A stretch of DNA of 43,045 nt, from contig QOZR01000021.1 of assembly GCA_003576685.1 (NCBI GenBank), positions 1-43,045 of the forward strand, in the 5' to 3' direction. Positions 32,944-41,402 of the stretch are shown here, piece after piece. How positions within the stretch are numbered: the stretch's first letter is position 1; every line of letters begins with the position of its first letter. The position numbers and the translations under genes were made by a program. Origin of the DNA: Virgifigura deserti (lineage in GTDB: Bacteria > Pseudomonadota > Alphaproteobacteria > Dongiales > Dongiaceae). The notes under the pieces were generated by a model. That model was given only the letters and a program-made list of their open reading frames with translations. It did not search any database and was not told the origin of the DNA.

Positions 32944-34030
32944 ACCCCATCCGGCATCACCCACGGCGGTCGGCACGATTGCCGCGATTATCATCAACTA
33001 CAATGGTGGGGAGCGCGTTATCAATTGTATCCGCGCCGTAACCGCATCGCACATGCAGCCGACGCAGATCATCGTCGTCGACAATGCCTCGACCGACGGA
33101 AGCCGTGAGCGTATCGAGGCCGAGTTCCCCGCAGTCGAACTCGTCAGGCTTCCGGAGAACAGGGGATTGCCGGCGGCCCGCAACGTAGGCCTTCGGCATG
33201 CCTCAAGCGATCTTGCGATCCTGCTGGACAATGATGTGTATGTCGCCGGCGATACCCTTGCCCGGCTCGCCCGCACGCTTCGCGAATACCGTGCGGCCGT
33301 CGTTTGTCCACGCATCGTCCTTTATCCGGAATGCCAAGTCGTGCAGTGCGACGGGGCGGCCGTGCATTTTATCGGCACTATGACATTGCGGCACGCATAT
33401 AGCAGGTTCGACGAGGGCGCCGAGCCGGCCGTGGTCGGCGCCTGTATCGGCGCTTGCTTGTTCGTCGATCGTAAGCTCGTGTTGGCCGCGGGCGGATTCG
33501 ATGAGCTCTATTTCTTCTACTTCGAAGATCTGGAGTTCAGCATTCGCATGCGGCTGTTGGGCCATAGTCTGGTTTGCGAGCCGCGAGGGGTTGTCTACCA
33601 CGACCGTGGCCGTGGCACGCCTGGCCTTTCGTTCCGCGGAAAGGATGCCTATCCCGCGCGACGCGCGTTCCTGACGCATCGGCACAGACTATTGACCATT
33701 CTTACCTATTATCGCTTGAGCACGCTGCTTCTCCTGATGCCGGTGCTGCTAGTCTACGAGGGGGCGACGCTGGCCTTTTTTGTGTCCAGAGGCTGGAGCG
33801 GCGACTGGCTCCGGGCCTGGGCCTGGCTCATTTCCAATTGGCGCTTGATCCACGAGCGGCGCAAACGGGCACGCCAGCAACGCGTTATCAGCGACAGCGA
33901 GCTTTTGAGCGGCGGCGATCTTCCCTTTGCACCGGGACTTCTGCGTTCCAGACTCTCTCAGATACTGGTTCATGTCGTGTCCCGCGGTATGGATCTCTAT
34001 TGGCGGGCGAGTCGCCATCTGGCGACCTGA
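32930..34030 (+). CDS. glycosyltransferase family 2, rhamnosyltransferase-like, with C-terminal membrane segment
   Basis: The 366-residue enzyme has the WbbL-type pattern: AIIINYNGGERVINCIRAV, IIVVDNASTDGSRERIEAEFP, NRGLPAARNVGLRHASSDLAILLDNDVYV (D-x-D), and FDELYFFYFEDLEFSIRMRLLGH. A hydrophobic stretch (LLTILTYYRLSTLLLLMPVLLVYEGATLAFF) suggests membrane association. The ATG lies inside the end of the preceding gene with GGAG 7 bases upstream, indicating coupled expression. It probably extends the glycan on a lipid carrier. Its end converges on a broken methyltransferase gene. Confidence 0.9.
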   Translation: MPTSEPHPASPTAVGTIAAIIINYNGGERVINCIRAVTASHMQPTQIIVVDNASTDGSRERIEAEFPAVELVRLPENRGLPAARNVGLRHASSDLAILLDNDVYVAGDTLARLARTLREYRAAVVCPRIVLYPECQVVQCDGAAVHFIGTMTLRHAYSRFDEGAEPAVVGACIGACLFVDRKLVLAAGGFDELYFFYFEDLEFSIRMRLLGHSLVCEPRGVVYHDRGRGTPGLSFRGKDAYPARRAFLTHRHRLLTILTYYRLSTLLLLMPVLLVYEGATLAFFVSRGWSGDWLRAWAWLISNWRLIHERRKRARQQRVISDSELLSGGDLPFAPGLLRSRLSQILVHVVSRGMDLYWRASRHLAT

Positions 34031-34391
34031 TTGATGGTTCGGAACCAAACTTGTAACAGACCTGTCGGACGACAAAGCCGACACTCTCAACTGATGTGAC
34101 GAGCGTCTGCGGCGTGAACAGGTTGAGGTTTCGAGGCACGTCAAAGCCGTGCCAGTCTTCCCCGAAGACACCGCGGTCGAGGTTGGCAAAGTTGTCGGTG
34201 GTGACGAACAGCTGTCCGCCGCGTTTCAGGAAGTTCGCGGCCCTTTCCGCCTCAGCCCTCGGCGAGGGAAAATGCTCGTTGACGCTTCGCATGACGACGG
34301 CGTCGAACGAGCCTTCGTCGAACTGCGACGGCGACAGGCCCGTCACCGGATCGACAGCCGACAGCGACGCTGGAACCAGTGCCCCGCTCAT
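34031..34391 (-). pseudogene. remnant of a class I SAM methyltransferase (Methyltransf_11/23 type)
   Basis: The minus strand encodes the core of a methyltransferase: FDEGSFDAVVMRSVNEHFPSPRAEAERAANFLKRGGQLFVTTDNFANLDRGVFGEDWHGFDVPRNLNLFTPQTLVTSVESVGF. This matches the part of the fold after SAM motif I. Motif I itself is missing at the N-terminus, and the C-terminal part past 34040 runs into sequence antisense to the glycosyltransferase gene. The open frame formally continues to 33888. Both losses suggest a gene remnant in a rearranged glycan cluster, but a short active fragment cannot be ruled out. Confidence 0.6.
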
Positions 34392-34507
34392 AGATACATA
34401 GATATATGGCTTGGTCGGCCCATTCCGGCAGAGGCGCTTTCCGGGCGTTCCAATGGAAAATCGCCTTGTGTGGCAGCCCGCGCCAGCCGTTGTGAGGCGA
34501 TAGCGGC

Positions 34508-34774
34508 TTATCTGTAGCTCTTCCGTAGCGCCTCAGCGACATTTGCCAAGAGGCCGGGCTGTCCGTCGGAAGCGCGATCTGAAGCGATCAGATCATCCAC
34601 GATCAGCGTCAACTCGTCGTAGAATCTGTCACTGTCCGCATAAGTGCGGCGGAAGAACTGCACCTCTCGGATAGCCTGAATCGCGATATCGAACTCATCC
34701 CTGGGTTTCCACAGCATCTTGATTCGCCACATTGTGACGCTTGCTGCCTTCGTGAAACGCGTCAGATTCGTCAT
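34508..34774 (-). CDS. small hypothetical protein in the glycan islet
   Basis: I do not recognise this protein. From the ATG at 34774 it has 88 residues; in-frame starts at 34849 and 34885 would lengthen it. It is mostly helical and charged (WKPRDEFDIAIQAIREVQFFRRTYADSDRFYDELTLIVDDLIAS), with no signal peptide or membrane segment. It lies between the broken methyltransferase and the TAXI receptor gene, at the edge of the A+T-richer islet. It may be a remnant of a larger gene. Confidence 0.45.
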   Translation of the reverse strand: MTNLTRFTKAASVTMWRIKMLWKPRDEFDIAIQAIREVQFFRRTYADSDRFYDELTLIVDDLIASDRASDGQPGLLANVAEALRKSYR

Positions 34775-35040
34775 GATCCGCGTTTCCACGCCGCCCCGGT
34801 GATCAGGAGTGCCGGGGTAAGGCTCCGCCGTCCTGACGGAGCTTGGCATTAATCCATCTTCGGCGAAGGAGCGGCCCTGCCGCAAAGGACCCCGGACTGC
34901 TCGAAACGGTTCCGCCCGATATTCGGGTCAAGGACCAGCCGCGGATCTGTTCGGCCGGAGTTGTCCCTGGCCCGTCTCGGCGTTGCCGAGCAGCGAAGCT
35001 TACGGCGCCCCGGCTCCCGCTGGGTCGATCGATTGAACGA

Positions 35041-36144
35041 TCACTGCCCGGCCTGGGCCTGCCAGCGAAGGAACTCCTCGAACAGGGCGTCGGTCTCCTC
35101 CACCGTCGTCACCCCTTGCTGGGCGATGAAGGTCCGAAAGCTCTCGCGCAAGGCGATCGCGTCGGTCGGCTCCTCCTGCGGGATCGGGTTCTGGCGCAGC
35201 CAGGCCTCGGCAGGCGCGAACCGGGTCCAGCCCGGCACTTCGGCCGCGAGGTTGACCTCCTTCCATTTTGCATGCCGCGGCGGTTTCAAGAACTCGCCGA
35301 ACCGGCTGAAGAAGGTATCGATGAATTGCGAGACCTTGCGGTTCCGCTCGTGCCCCCGCTCCCAGTTGTAGACAGCCATGACGGCGCCGACGGCGACGGT
35401 CTCGACCTCCTGCCCGGGGTCGATCAGAATCGGATAGTCGGTGCTGCTCAGGCGCGACGGCAGATAAGTCTCGAGCAGCTCGGGCGTCGGTTGTACCGGC
35501 AGGAAATGCAGGCCGTCCGCCGCCTTGATGTCGGTGAACAGGCGCGTGGGCTTGCCCGCCACATAGACGAGCGCGGCGATCTCGCCGGCCCGCAGCTTTT
35601 CGAGGGCGAGCGCCTGGTCGTCCGTCGTCGGCTCGACCGTGATGCCCAGCCTGTCGAAGATCAAGGACGCCGTCATATGCGTGCCGCTGCCCTGACCGTC
35701 GAAATTGACCTTCTGGCCGGCGAGATCCTCGATGCGCGCGATGTCGGGCCTGGCCAGAACGTGCAGCTCCTCATTGTAGAGCTTCGTGATGTAGCGCAGT
35801 CGGTTGTCGAGGTTCGGATACACCCGCTCGCGCTTCGCATAGGCGAGGACATCGGATTGCACGATGCCGATATCGATGCCCCGGAGATGCAGGATGTCTC
35901 CGATGTTTTGAATGGACCCTTTGCCGAGCACCGTCAGAACGCGCAGCTTGTCGCCATCGTCCAGCACCGCGGCCAGGTCGCTGGCGATGCGCACATAGGT
36001 GCCCTCGACACCGCCCGAGATGATCCCGACGGTGCCCGAGTTGGCCCGATCGCTCCAGGGCGTGTCCGCTCTCGCCTCCGGAACGGTCCCGGATGCGAGC
36101 CACAGACCCAGGATCAGGAGATGGCAAACTCGCACCAGACTCAT
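35041..36144 (-). CDS. TAXI family TRAP-type solute-binding protein (orphan)
   Basis: The 367-residue periplasmic receptor has a signal peptide (to about residue 26, ...PEARA) and the TAXI fold: GTVGIISGGVEGTYVRIASDLAAVL, DIGIVQSDVLAYAKRE, LHVLARPDIARIEDLAGQKVNFDGQGSGTHMTASLIFDRLGI. TAXI receptors normally feed a fused TRAP permease, but no permease gene is present on either side. It starts 13 bases after the modular Sel1-like protein gene, so the two are co-transcribed. The receptor may serve a permease encoded elsewhere or act as a sensor with its partner. Known TAXI ligands include glutamate-like and other acids; none can be assigned. Confidence 0.88.
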   Translation of the reverse strand: MSLVRVCHLLILGLWLASGTVPEARADTPWSDRANSGTVGIISGGVEGTYVRIASDLAAVLDDGDKLRVLTVLGKGSIQNIGDILHLRGIDIGIVQSDVLAYAKRERVYPNLDNRLRYITKLYNEELHVLARPDIARIEDLAGQKVNFDGQGSGTHMTASLIFDRLGITVEPTTDDQALALEKLRAGEIAALVYVAGKPTRLFTDIKAADGLHFLPVQPTPELLETYLPSRLSSTDYPILIDPGQEVETVAVGAVMAVYNWERGHERNRKVSQFIDTFFSRFGEFLKPPRHAKWKEVNLAAEVPGWTRFAPAEAWLRQNPIPQEEPTDAIALRESFRTFIAQQGVTTVEETDALFEEFLRWQAQAGQ

Positions 36145-36157
36145 GTTCTCTTCCTCC

Positions 36158-37819
36158 CTATCTGCCGTGGTCGAGCCAGGCGGTCAGGTCCTGAAGCCAG
36201 CGCTCGGCCTCCGTGTTTCCGGCCGCAATCGCCGTGCGATACCAGTCGACGGCCTTGGCCGGGTCGGGCGGGACCCCGCGCACGCCAAGCTGCCGATGAA
36301 CGAGCGGGTCGTAGGTCTTGCCGAGCGCGAACGCGGCGCGACCACTTCCCGTGCCCAGGCCGAACTCGTAGAAGAGCCGGGCACCCGCCAGATCGCCTTG
36401 TGCGAGCAGCGCGTCGCCCCGCTCCATGACGAGGTCTTCGGGCAGGACCCCGGCCGAGCCTACCGGCGCCGGCGCTGCGGACGGCACCGCTTTGGCCGCA
36501 ATGGATTCGTCGGGTTGCGACGGCGCGGGAGCCGGCACGCCGTCCCCGAGCGCCGCCGTCTGCGTCCTCCCGGACACCGAGCGGGCCGAGGCTGGCGCCT
36601 CGCCCGGAGGCGCCGCGACTGTTTCCTCGGCACTGTCGGCGGTCGAAGCCGGCTCCGCCACCGGCCACTCTTCGTGACTCGGGGGTGCCACTGGCGGCCC
36701 AAGGGGCGGCAGAGTGGGCGGCACAGTGGACGCCGCCGGGGGTTGTGCTGCATCCGGCGCCGGACTGCGGGCCGCGGGACCGTCGATCTCGTCGGCAACG
36801 GCCGGCGCCGGGATCGGAACCACCGTCGCCGGTGCGGTACTCCCATTGCCGTCGGAGTTCGGTTCGTCGATCAGGCCGCTCTCTTCGGCTCCCGGTTCCA
36901 TCGCCCCAGATTCCATCGCCCCGGGCACCATCGCTACTTCCGCTTGGGTCGCCCTTACCGACGCGTCGGCTCTTTCGGTTTCGGCCGGATTCGGCGGTAT
37001 TACCGTCTCTATTTGAGGCGCTTCGACGGGCAACGGCTCGGGCGCGGCCAGCTCCGATCCTCCCGGCTCGGCATCGGTCGGCGGTGTCGGCGCTGCCGGA
37101 AGCGGGGGCTCCTCCACGGCGACCGGCGCCGGCGGCTCGTCCCGGACCACCGGCCCGGTGGCCTCCACTAGCGCCGTGTCGGCGGCCGGCGGCGGATCGA
37201 ACGTGACGGACAGCGATTGCGTATTGCTTTTCAGGCTGATCTTGTCATGCATGGCGAGCGCCGTGACCTTCAGGTCGATCGTCCCGATATAGTCCGGCGG
37301 GACGGTCAAGCTGAGGTCATCCAGATCCATGAGTCCGGCGCTCCAGAGACCATCGAAGTTCTTTAGTCCGATGCGCCAAATGCCGGCGCCGCGATCCTCG
37401 CCGCGTGACAGCAATGATCCGGGCGGCAGCCCGGAAATCAGGACGGAAACTGCGTTCGCGGGCGGGTGCGGCGCTGGGACGACAGTGATCCCCAGCGGAG
37501 TAGGGTGTCCGGCCGCGCCATCCCCTGCTACTGCGATAATCATCGGCTTTGCCGGTGCCGCGTCGAGCGCCTGCCCGTTGTCCACCATCACCGCCGCCGA
37601 TTGCTCCGGCTGATCCTCCGTTCCCTCCGAGGCCACCCGATAGAGCCGGACCTCGTGTCCACCCTCTCTCATTGACGGAAGCACGGCGGAGATCTCCGGA
37701 GCGAGCGGCGCTTCGACCCGTGCCGGAGGCCCGGCTGGCACCCCCGTCGGCGTTGCGTCGGCGGGCGAAGCGGCAAGCAAGGCAAGGATAGCGAATGAGA
37801 GCAGCGTGCCGTGATGCAT
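36158..37819 (-). CDS. exported modular protein: cadherin/RTX-like domain, Pro/Ala linker, Sel1-like C-terminus
   Basis: This 553-residue protein has a signal peptide (residues 1-22). A domain at about residues 105-208 (VSVLISGLPPGSLLSRGEDRGAGIWRI...DLDDLSLTVPPDYIGTIDLKVTALA) resembles the Ig/cadherin-like repeats of large RTX adhesins. A Pro/Ala/Glu-rich linker of about 240 residues follows, with four degenerate 5-residue repeats. The last 95 residues form Sel1/TPR-like repeats (GDALLAQGDLAGARLFYEFGLGTGSGRAAFALGKTYDP...GVPPDPAKAVDWYRTAIAAGNTEAERWLQDL). The ATG has a GGAGG site. It is co-transcribed with the TAXI receptor. A periplasmic scaffold role is suggested by the domains only. Confidence 0.75.
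   Translation of the reverse strand: MHHGTLLSFAILALLAASPADATPTGVPAGPPARVEAPLAPEISAVLPSMREGGHEVRLYRVASEGTEDQPEQSAAVMVDNGQALDAAPAKPMIIAVAGDGAAGHPTPLGITVVPAPHPPANAVSVLISGLPPGSLLSRGEDRGAGIWRIGLKNFDGLWSAGLMDLDDLSLTVPPDYIGTIDLKVTALAMHDKISLKSNTQSLSVTFDPPPAADTALVEATGPVVRDEPPAPVAVEEPPLPAAPTPPTDAEPGGSELAAPEPLPVEAPQIETVIPPNPAETERADASVRATQAEVAMVPGAMESGAMEPGAEESGLIDEPNSDGNGSTAPATVVPIPAPAVADEIDGPAARSPAPDAAQPPAASTVPPTLPPLGPPVAPPSHEEWPVAEPASTADSAEETVAAPPGEAPASARSVSGRTQTAALGDGVPAPAPSQPDESIAAKAVPSAAPAPVGSAGVLPEDLVMERGDALLAQGDLAGARLFYEFGLGTGSGRAAFALGKTYDPLVHRQLGVRGVPPDPAKAVDWYRTAIAAGNTEAERWLQDLTAWLDHGR
36872..36931 (-). repeat. four degenerate 15-bp coding repeats
   Basis: On the minus strand the linker of the modular protein encodes MVPGA, MESGA, MEPGA and EESGL in a row, a 5-residue unit repeated with variation. 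It is probably a slippage-prone low-complexity segment. Confidence 0.5.
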
Positions 37820-38122
37820 CGTCGCACCTCCAGTGCTCCCCAAGGAACGGCCTGCTGGCCAAAGTCAGTTGGATCGTCGCGTGCTGCGATGACTCCCAAC
37901 CTCTGGGGCTGCAGGCTGCGGAACCCCGGAATCATACGCCCGCAATCGGGCCTGGCGCGCTCCCCCGAAGGGGCAGACACCGGTGGCATCGTTGTTACCC
38001 CGTTAGCCGGTCAAAGGAGCGGCGACTTCACCAGTGGTAGGTTCTGGCGGGATTCGGAGCGAATGGGTTTCGGTCCGGTCAGGTCGATCCGACAAGGTCG
38101 GATCGGGCTCTAGGCTTCATTT
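37820..38122. other. intergenic region with a tight hairpin
   Basis: No gene is supported here. A perfect 9-bp stem CGATCCGAC/GTCGGATCG with a 3-base loop lies at 38085-38105, next to the transposase remnant. It may be an old terminator or part of the insertion-sequence end. The promoter of the minus-strand modular protein/TAXI operon should lie near 37830-37900; none is obvious. Confidence 0.4.
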
Positions 38123-38254
38123 TCAAAGCCACATGCGGATTGCCGCGAGTTCGACGAACGCCAGATAGCTCGCCGCCAGCTTGTCGTAACGAGTTGCGAT
38201 CCGCCGATATTCCTTCAGGCGGCCGGCCGGGCGTACGACCACGTTGCGCTTGCG
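38123..38254 (-). pseudogene. C-terminal remnant of an IS5-type transposase
   Basis: The minus strand encodes the last 43 codons of a transposase DDE domain: RKRNVVVRPAGRLKEYRRIA then TRYDKLAASYLAFVELAAIR, ending MWL. This is the conserved end of IS5/IS427-group transposases (the RN-V-E...R-L-K...RRIATRYDK pattern). The expected E-R-C/F after RNVV is changed to V-R-P, and the rest of the element is missing. Only a fossil remains, ending about 30 bases before the cyclase start codon. Confidence 0.8.
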
Positions 38255-38285
38255 GAGCCCTCTTCCGCATGACACCGTGCCTCGC

Positions 38286-39533
38286 ATGCCAGAGGACCGC
38301 ATCCTGGACCAGGCGGCCACGATCGTGTCCTGGCTCCACCGGCAGGCGCTGGAAGGGGCCGCGGCCGGCACGATCCTGGAAGGCCTCTGCGCGCGGCTCG
38401 TCGCCGGGGACCTGGACCTCGAGCGGGCCATCGTCGCCTTTATGGTGTTCCACCCCCAGTTCGACGCGATCAACTTCGCCTGGTCCCGGGACACCGGCAG
38501 GGCCGAGCGCCACACGGTCACCTGGCAACTCATCCTGCGCTCGACACCCTCGCCCTTCGCCCACATGCATGGCACCGGGACCGAGGAGCTGCGGTACCGC
38601 CTGGAGGATGGCGAGGCCAAGCTTCCGTTCCCCATCCTCGAGCAGCTCCAGAGCCGGGGGCTCACGGACTACTTCGCCTTCTTCCAGCCGTTCGGCGGCT
38701 CGGTCGACCCGCAGTTCTGGCCCGACCTGCCGAGCGGCGTGACCATCCGCGAGGGGATCACCGGCTCGTTCGCCACGGCCCGCGCCGGAGGGTTCCACAG
38801 GGATGAACTGGCGGCCCTGCGGGTGCTCGCTCCGCCCTTGGCCCTCGCCGTCAAGACCGCGGCGGCGCACGAGATGGCAGAGATGCTCCTCGGCACGTAC
38901 CTCGGCGCGGCCTCCGGCCGGAACGTGCTGCGCGGGCGCGTTCGGCGCGGCCAGGGCGAGGTCATCCACGCTGTCGTCTGGCACAGCGACCTACGCGACT
39001 CGACCGCCCTGGCCGAGACCGTGCCGCTCGAGGTCTACCTCGCCACGCTCAACGCGTACTTCGATTGCGTCATCGAGGCGGTCGCCGCGAGCGGCGGCGA
39101 GGTGCTGAAGTTGATCGGCGACGGCCTGTTGGCCATATTCCCGTTCGGGGCCGGCACCCGGGCCGGCGAGGAGGCGTGCCGGCAGGCGCTCGCGGCGGCC
39201 CGGGAGGCGTTGGGTCGCTTGGCGGAGGTCAACGCCCGGCGCGCCGAGGCGGGGATGACCGAGATCCGCTGCGGCATCGCGCTTCACGCCGGCGATATCA
39301 TGTACGGCAATGTCGGTTCGGCGCGGCGCCTCGACTTCACGGTGACCGGGACCGCGGTCAACGAGGTCTTCCGCCTGGAGACGCTCTGCAAGGTGCTCGC
39401 GGTGCCTCTCGTCATCTCAGAGGCTGTCGCCGCGCTATACCCGGAACAGCTGCGGCCGCTCGGCCAGCACACGCTTCCGGGCGTCGGTCGCGCGATCAAG
39501 GTCTTCTCGCTTCCCGGGCCCATGGAAGGATGA
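38286..39533 (+). CDS. class III adenylate/guanylate cyclase
   Basis: This 415-residue protein has a C-terminal cyclase homology domain (about 225-410): metal-binding Asp235 in WHSDLRDST and Asp279 in KLIGDG, and Asn359/Arg363 in VNEVFRLE. The purine-selecting pair Lys275 and Asp350 (RLDFTVTG) indicates ATP rather than GTP, so cAMP is the likely product. The N-terminal about 200 residues hold an uncharacterised region common to many alphaproteobacterial cyclases, perhaps sensory. There is no membrane segment. The ATG at 38286 lacks a good ribosome binding site. A longer frame from 38244 runs over the transposase remnant and is unlikely. Confidence 0.9.
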   Translation: MPEDRILDQAATIVSWLHRQALEGAAAGTILEGLCARLVAGDLDLERAIVAFMVFHPQFDAINFAWSRDTGRAERHTVTWQLILRSTPSPFAHMHGTGTEELRYRLEDGEAKLPFPILEQLQSRGLTDYFAFFQPFGGSVDPQFWPDLPSGVTIREGITGSFATARAGGFHRDELAALRVLAPPLALAVKTAAAHEMAEMLLGTYLGAASGRNVLRGRVRRGQGEVIHAVVWHSDLRDSTALAETVPLEVYLATLNAYFDCVIEAVAASGGEVLKLIGDGLLAIFPFGAGTRAGEEACRQALAAAREALGRLAEVNARRAEAGMTEIRCGIALHAGDIMYGNVGSARRLDFTVTGTAVNEVFRLETLCKVLAVPLVISEAVAALYPEQLRPLGQHTLPGVGRAIKVFSLPGPMEG

Positions 39534-39569
39534 GGCCAGCACGGCTTTGAAAACACGCCCTAGACACCG

Positions 39570-41402
39570 TCACCCCGATACGGCCAGGAACCCGCCCGAC
39601 TGGCGCATCCAGAGCGATTCATAAAGGCCGCCGCGGCGGAGTAGCTCCTGATGGCTGCCCGTCTCGACGATGCGTCCCTGATCCATCACGATCAGCCGGT
39701 CCATGGCGGCAATGGTCGACAGACGGTGCGCGATGGCGATCACCGTCTTGCCGCGCGTCAGCGTCGCCAGTTGGCCCTGGATCGCGGCCTCCGCCTCCGA
39801 ATCCAGCGACGCGGTGGCCTCGTCCAGGATCAGGATGGGCGCATCCTTCAGGATCACTCGGGCAATGGCGATGCGCTGTCGCTGGCCGCCGGACAGCTTG
39901 ACGCCGCGCTCGCCCACATGGACGTCGTAGCCGCGGCGGCCCCATGGGTCCGTTAGGCCGGCGATGAACTCCTCCGCCTCGGCCAGCTGGGCGGCACGGA
40001 CTATATCTTCGAAGCTCGCATCCGGCCGCCCATACCGGATGTTGTCGGCGATCGATCGGTGCAGCAGGGCGGTATCCTGGGTGACGACGCCGATCTGGGC
40101 GCGCAGGCCAGCCTGTGTGACCGTCGCGATATCCGTTCCGTCGATCAGGATGCGCCCGCCTTCCAAATCGTAGAAGCGCATCAGCAGGTTGACCAAGGTT
40201 GACTTGCCGGCACCGGAGCGCCCGACCAGCCCAACCTTCTCGCCCGGCCGGATGTCCAGCGACAGATCCTCGATGACACCGCCCTCCTTGCCGTAGTGGA
40301 AGCGGACATTCTCGAACCGGATGGCGCCGCGGCTTACAGTCAGCTCCGGCGCATCCGCCGCATCCGTCACCGCATGGGGCCGCGCGATGGTCTCCATGCC
40401 GTTCTGCACCGTGCCGATGTTCTCGAACAGCGAAGTGATGGTTCGCAGGATCCAGCCGGACATCTGGGTCAGGCGGATGATCAGGCCGGTGGTGGCAGCG
40501 ATAGCACCTACCGTGACCGATCCGGCCAGCCAAAGATAGATCGCCAGCGCCGTGACGGTCAGCAGGAGCAGGCTGTTCAGCACCGTCAGCAGGACGGTCA
40601 TGTTGAAGATCGCCCGCATCAGCATCCGGAAAGCGCCGAGATAACGGACCAGGCCGGCACGGGCGAAGTCGTCCTCGCGCTCCGCATGCGCGAACAGCTT
40701 GACCGACAGGATGTTGGTGTAGCTGTCGACCACACGCCCGGACAGGGCCGCGTTCGCCTCCGACAGGGCCGCCGACTTTTGCCGAACCGGCGGCACCATG
40801 GAAACGATGACCACGACATAGGCGCCGATCCACAGGAGGACCGGTGGCAGAAGGCGCCAGTCCAGGGCGGCGAACAGGGCAATGGTCCCGATCAGGAACG
40901 TCACCAGGAACCAGATGCCGTCGATCACATTGATGACCGATTCCCGCAGCGCCGGCCCCGTCTGCATGACTTTCTGCGCGATCCGCCCCGCGAAGTCGTT
41001 CTGGAAGAACGAGAGGCTCTGGCGCACCACCCACCGGTAGTTGCGCCAGCGCACGCGGCTGGTAAGCGCCGGCACCAGCGTCAGGTTGATCAGCCCGCGC
41101 GACAGCAGAACCAGAACCGGCCGTAGGACGATGGCGACCAGTGCCATTCCCGCCAGGGCCCAGCCGTGCTGCTCGATGAACTGCTCGCGGCCGGTGGTGC
41201 CCACCCAATCGACCAGAAGGCCCAGGAACACGAACAGCGCCAGTTCGGACAGCGACGCGAGGCCGGCGACGATCAACGTCAGGATCAGCAACCCTCGGAC
41301 GGGCTTCAGGAAGTACCGGAAGAACGGGACGATCCGCTCGGGCGGCTGCACGATTTCGGCCGGAGCCAGAGGATCGAACAGGCGCTCGAAGAATGCATGC
41401 AT
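39570..41402 (-). CDS. ABC exporter, fused transmembrane and ATP-binding domains
   Basis: The 610-residue half-transporter has a six-helix exporter domain (about residues 35-340) and an ATPase domain (about 365-600). Walker A is GRSGAGKST, the signature LSGGQRQRIAIARV, Walker B ILILDEATASLDSEAE, and the switch histidine is in IAIAHRLSTIAA. It works as a homodimer, or with a partner half not encoded here. Family resemblance is to multidrug/lipid exporters (MsbA/BmrA-like). It is monocistronic and converges with the cyclase gene. The substrate is unknown. Confidence 0.93.
   Translation of the reverse strand: MHAFFERLFDPLAPAEIVQPPERIVPFFRYFLKPVRGLLILTLIVAGLASLSELALFVFLGLLVDWVGTTGREQFIEQHGWALAGMALVAIVLRPVLVLLSRGLINLTLVPALTSRVRWRNYRWVVRQSLSFFQNDFAGRIAQKVMQTGPALRESVINVIDGIWFLVTFLIGTIALFAALDWRLLPPVLLWIGAYVVVIVSMVPPVRQKSAALSEANAALSGRVVDSYTNILSVKLFAHAEREDDFARAGLVRYLGAFRMLMRAIFNMTVLLTVLNSLLLLTVTALAIYLWLAGSVTVGAIAATTGLIIRLTQMSGWILRTITSLFENIGTVQNGMETIARPHAVTDAADAPELTVSRGAIRFENVRFHYGKEGGVIEDLSLDIRPGEKVGLVGRSGAGKSTLVNLLMRFYDLEGGRILIDGTDIATVTQAGLRAQIGVVTQDTALLHRSIADNIRYGRPDASFEDIVRAAQLAEAEEFIAGLTDPWGRRGYDVHVGERGVKLSGGQRQRIAIARVILKDAPILILDEATASLDSEAEAAIQGQLATLTRGKTVIAIAHRLSTIAAMDRLIVMDQGRIVETGSHQELLRRGGLYESLWMRQSGGFLAVSG

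Noticed and set aside
38123..38290. A complete insertion sequence next to the cyclase gene
   Set aside because: Only the C-terminal 43 codons of the transposase remain and no second terminal repeat or target duplication was found.
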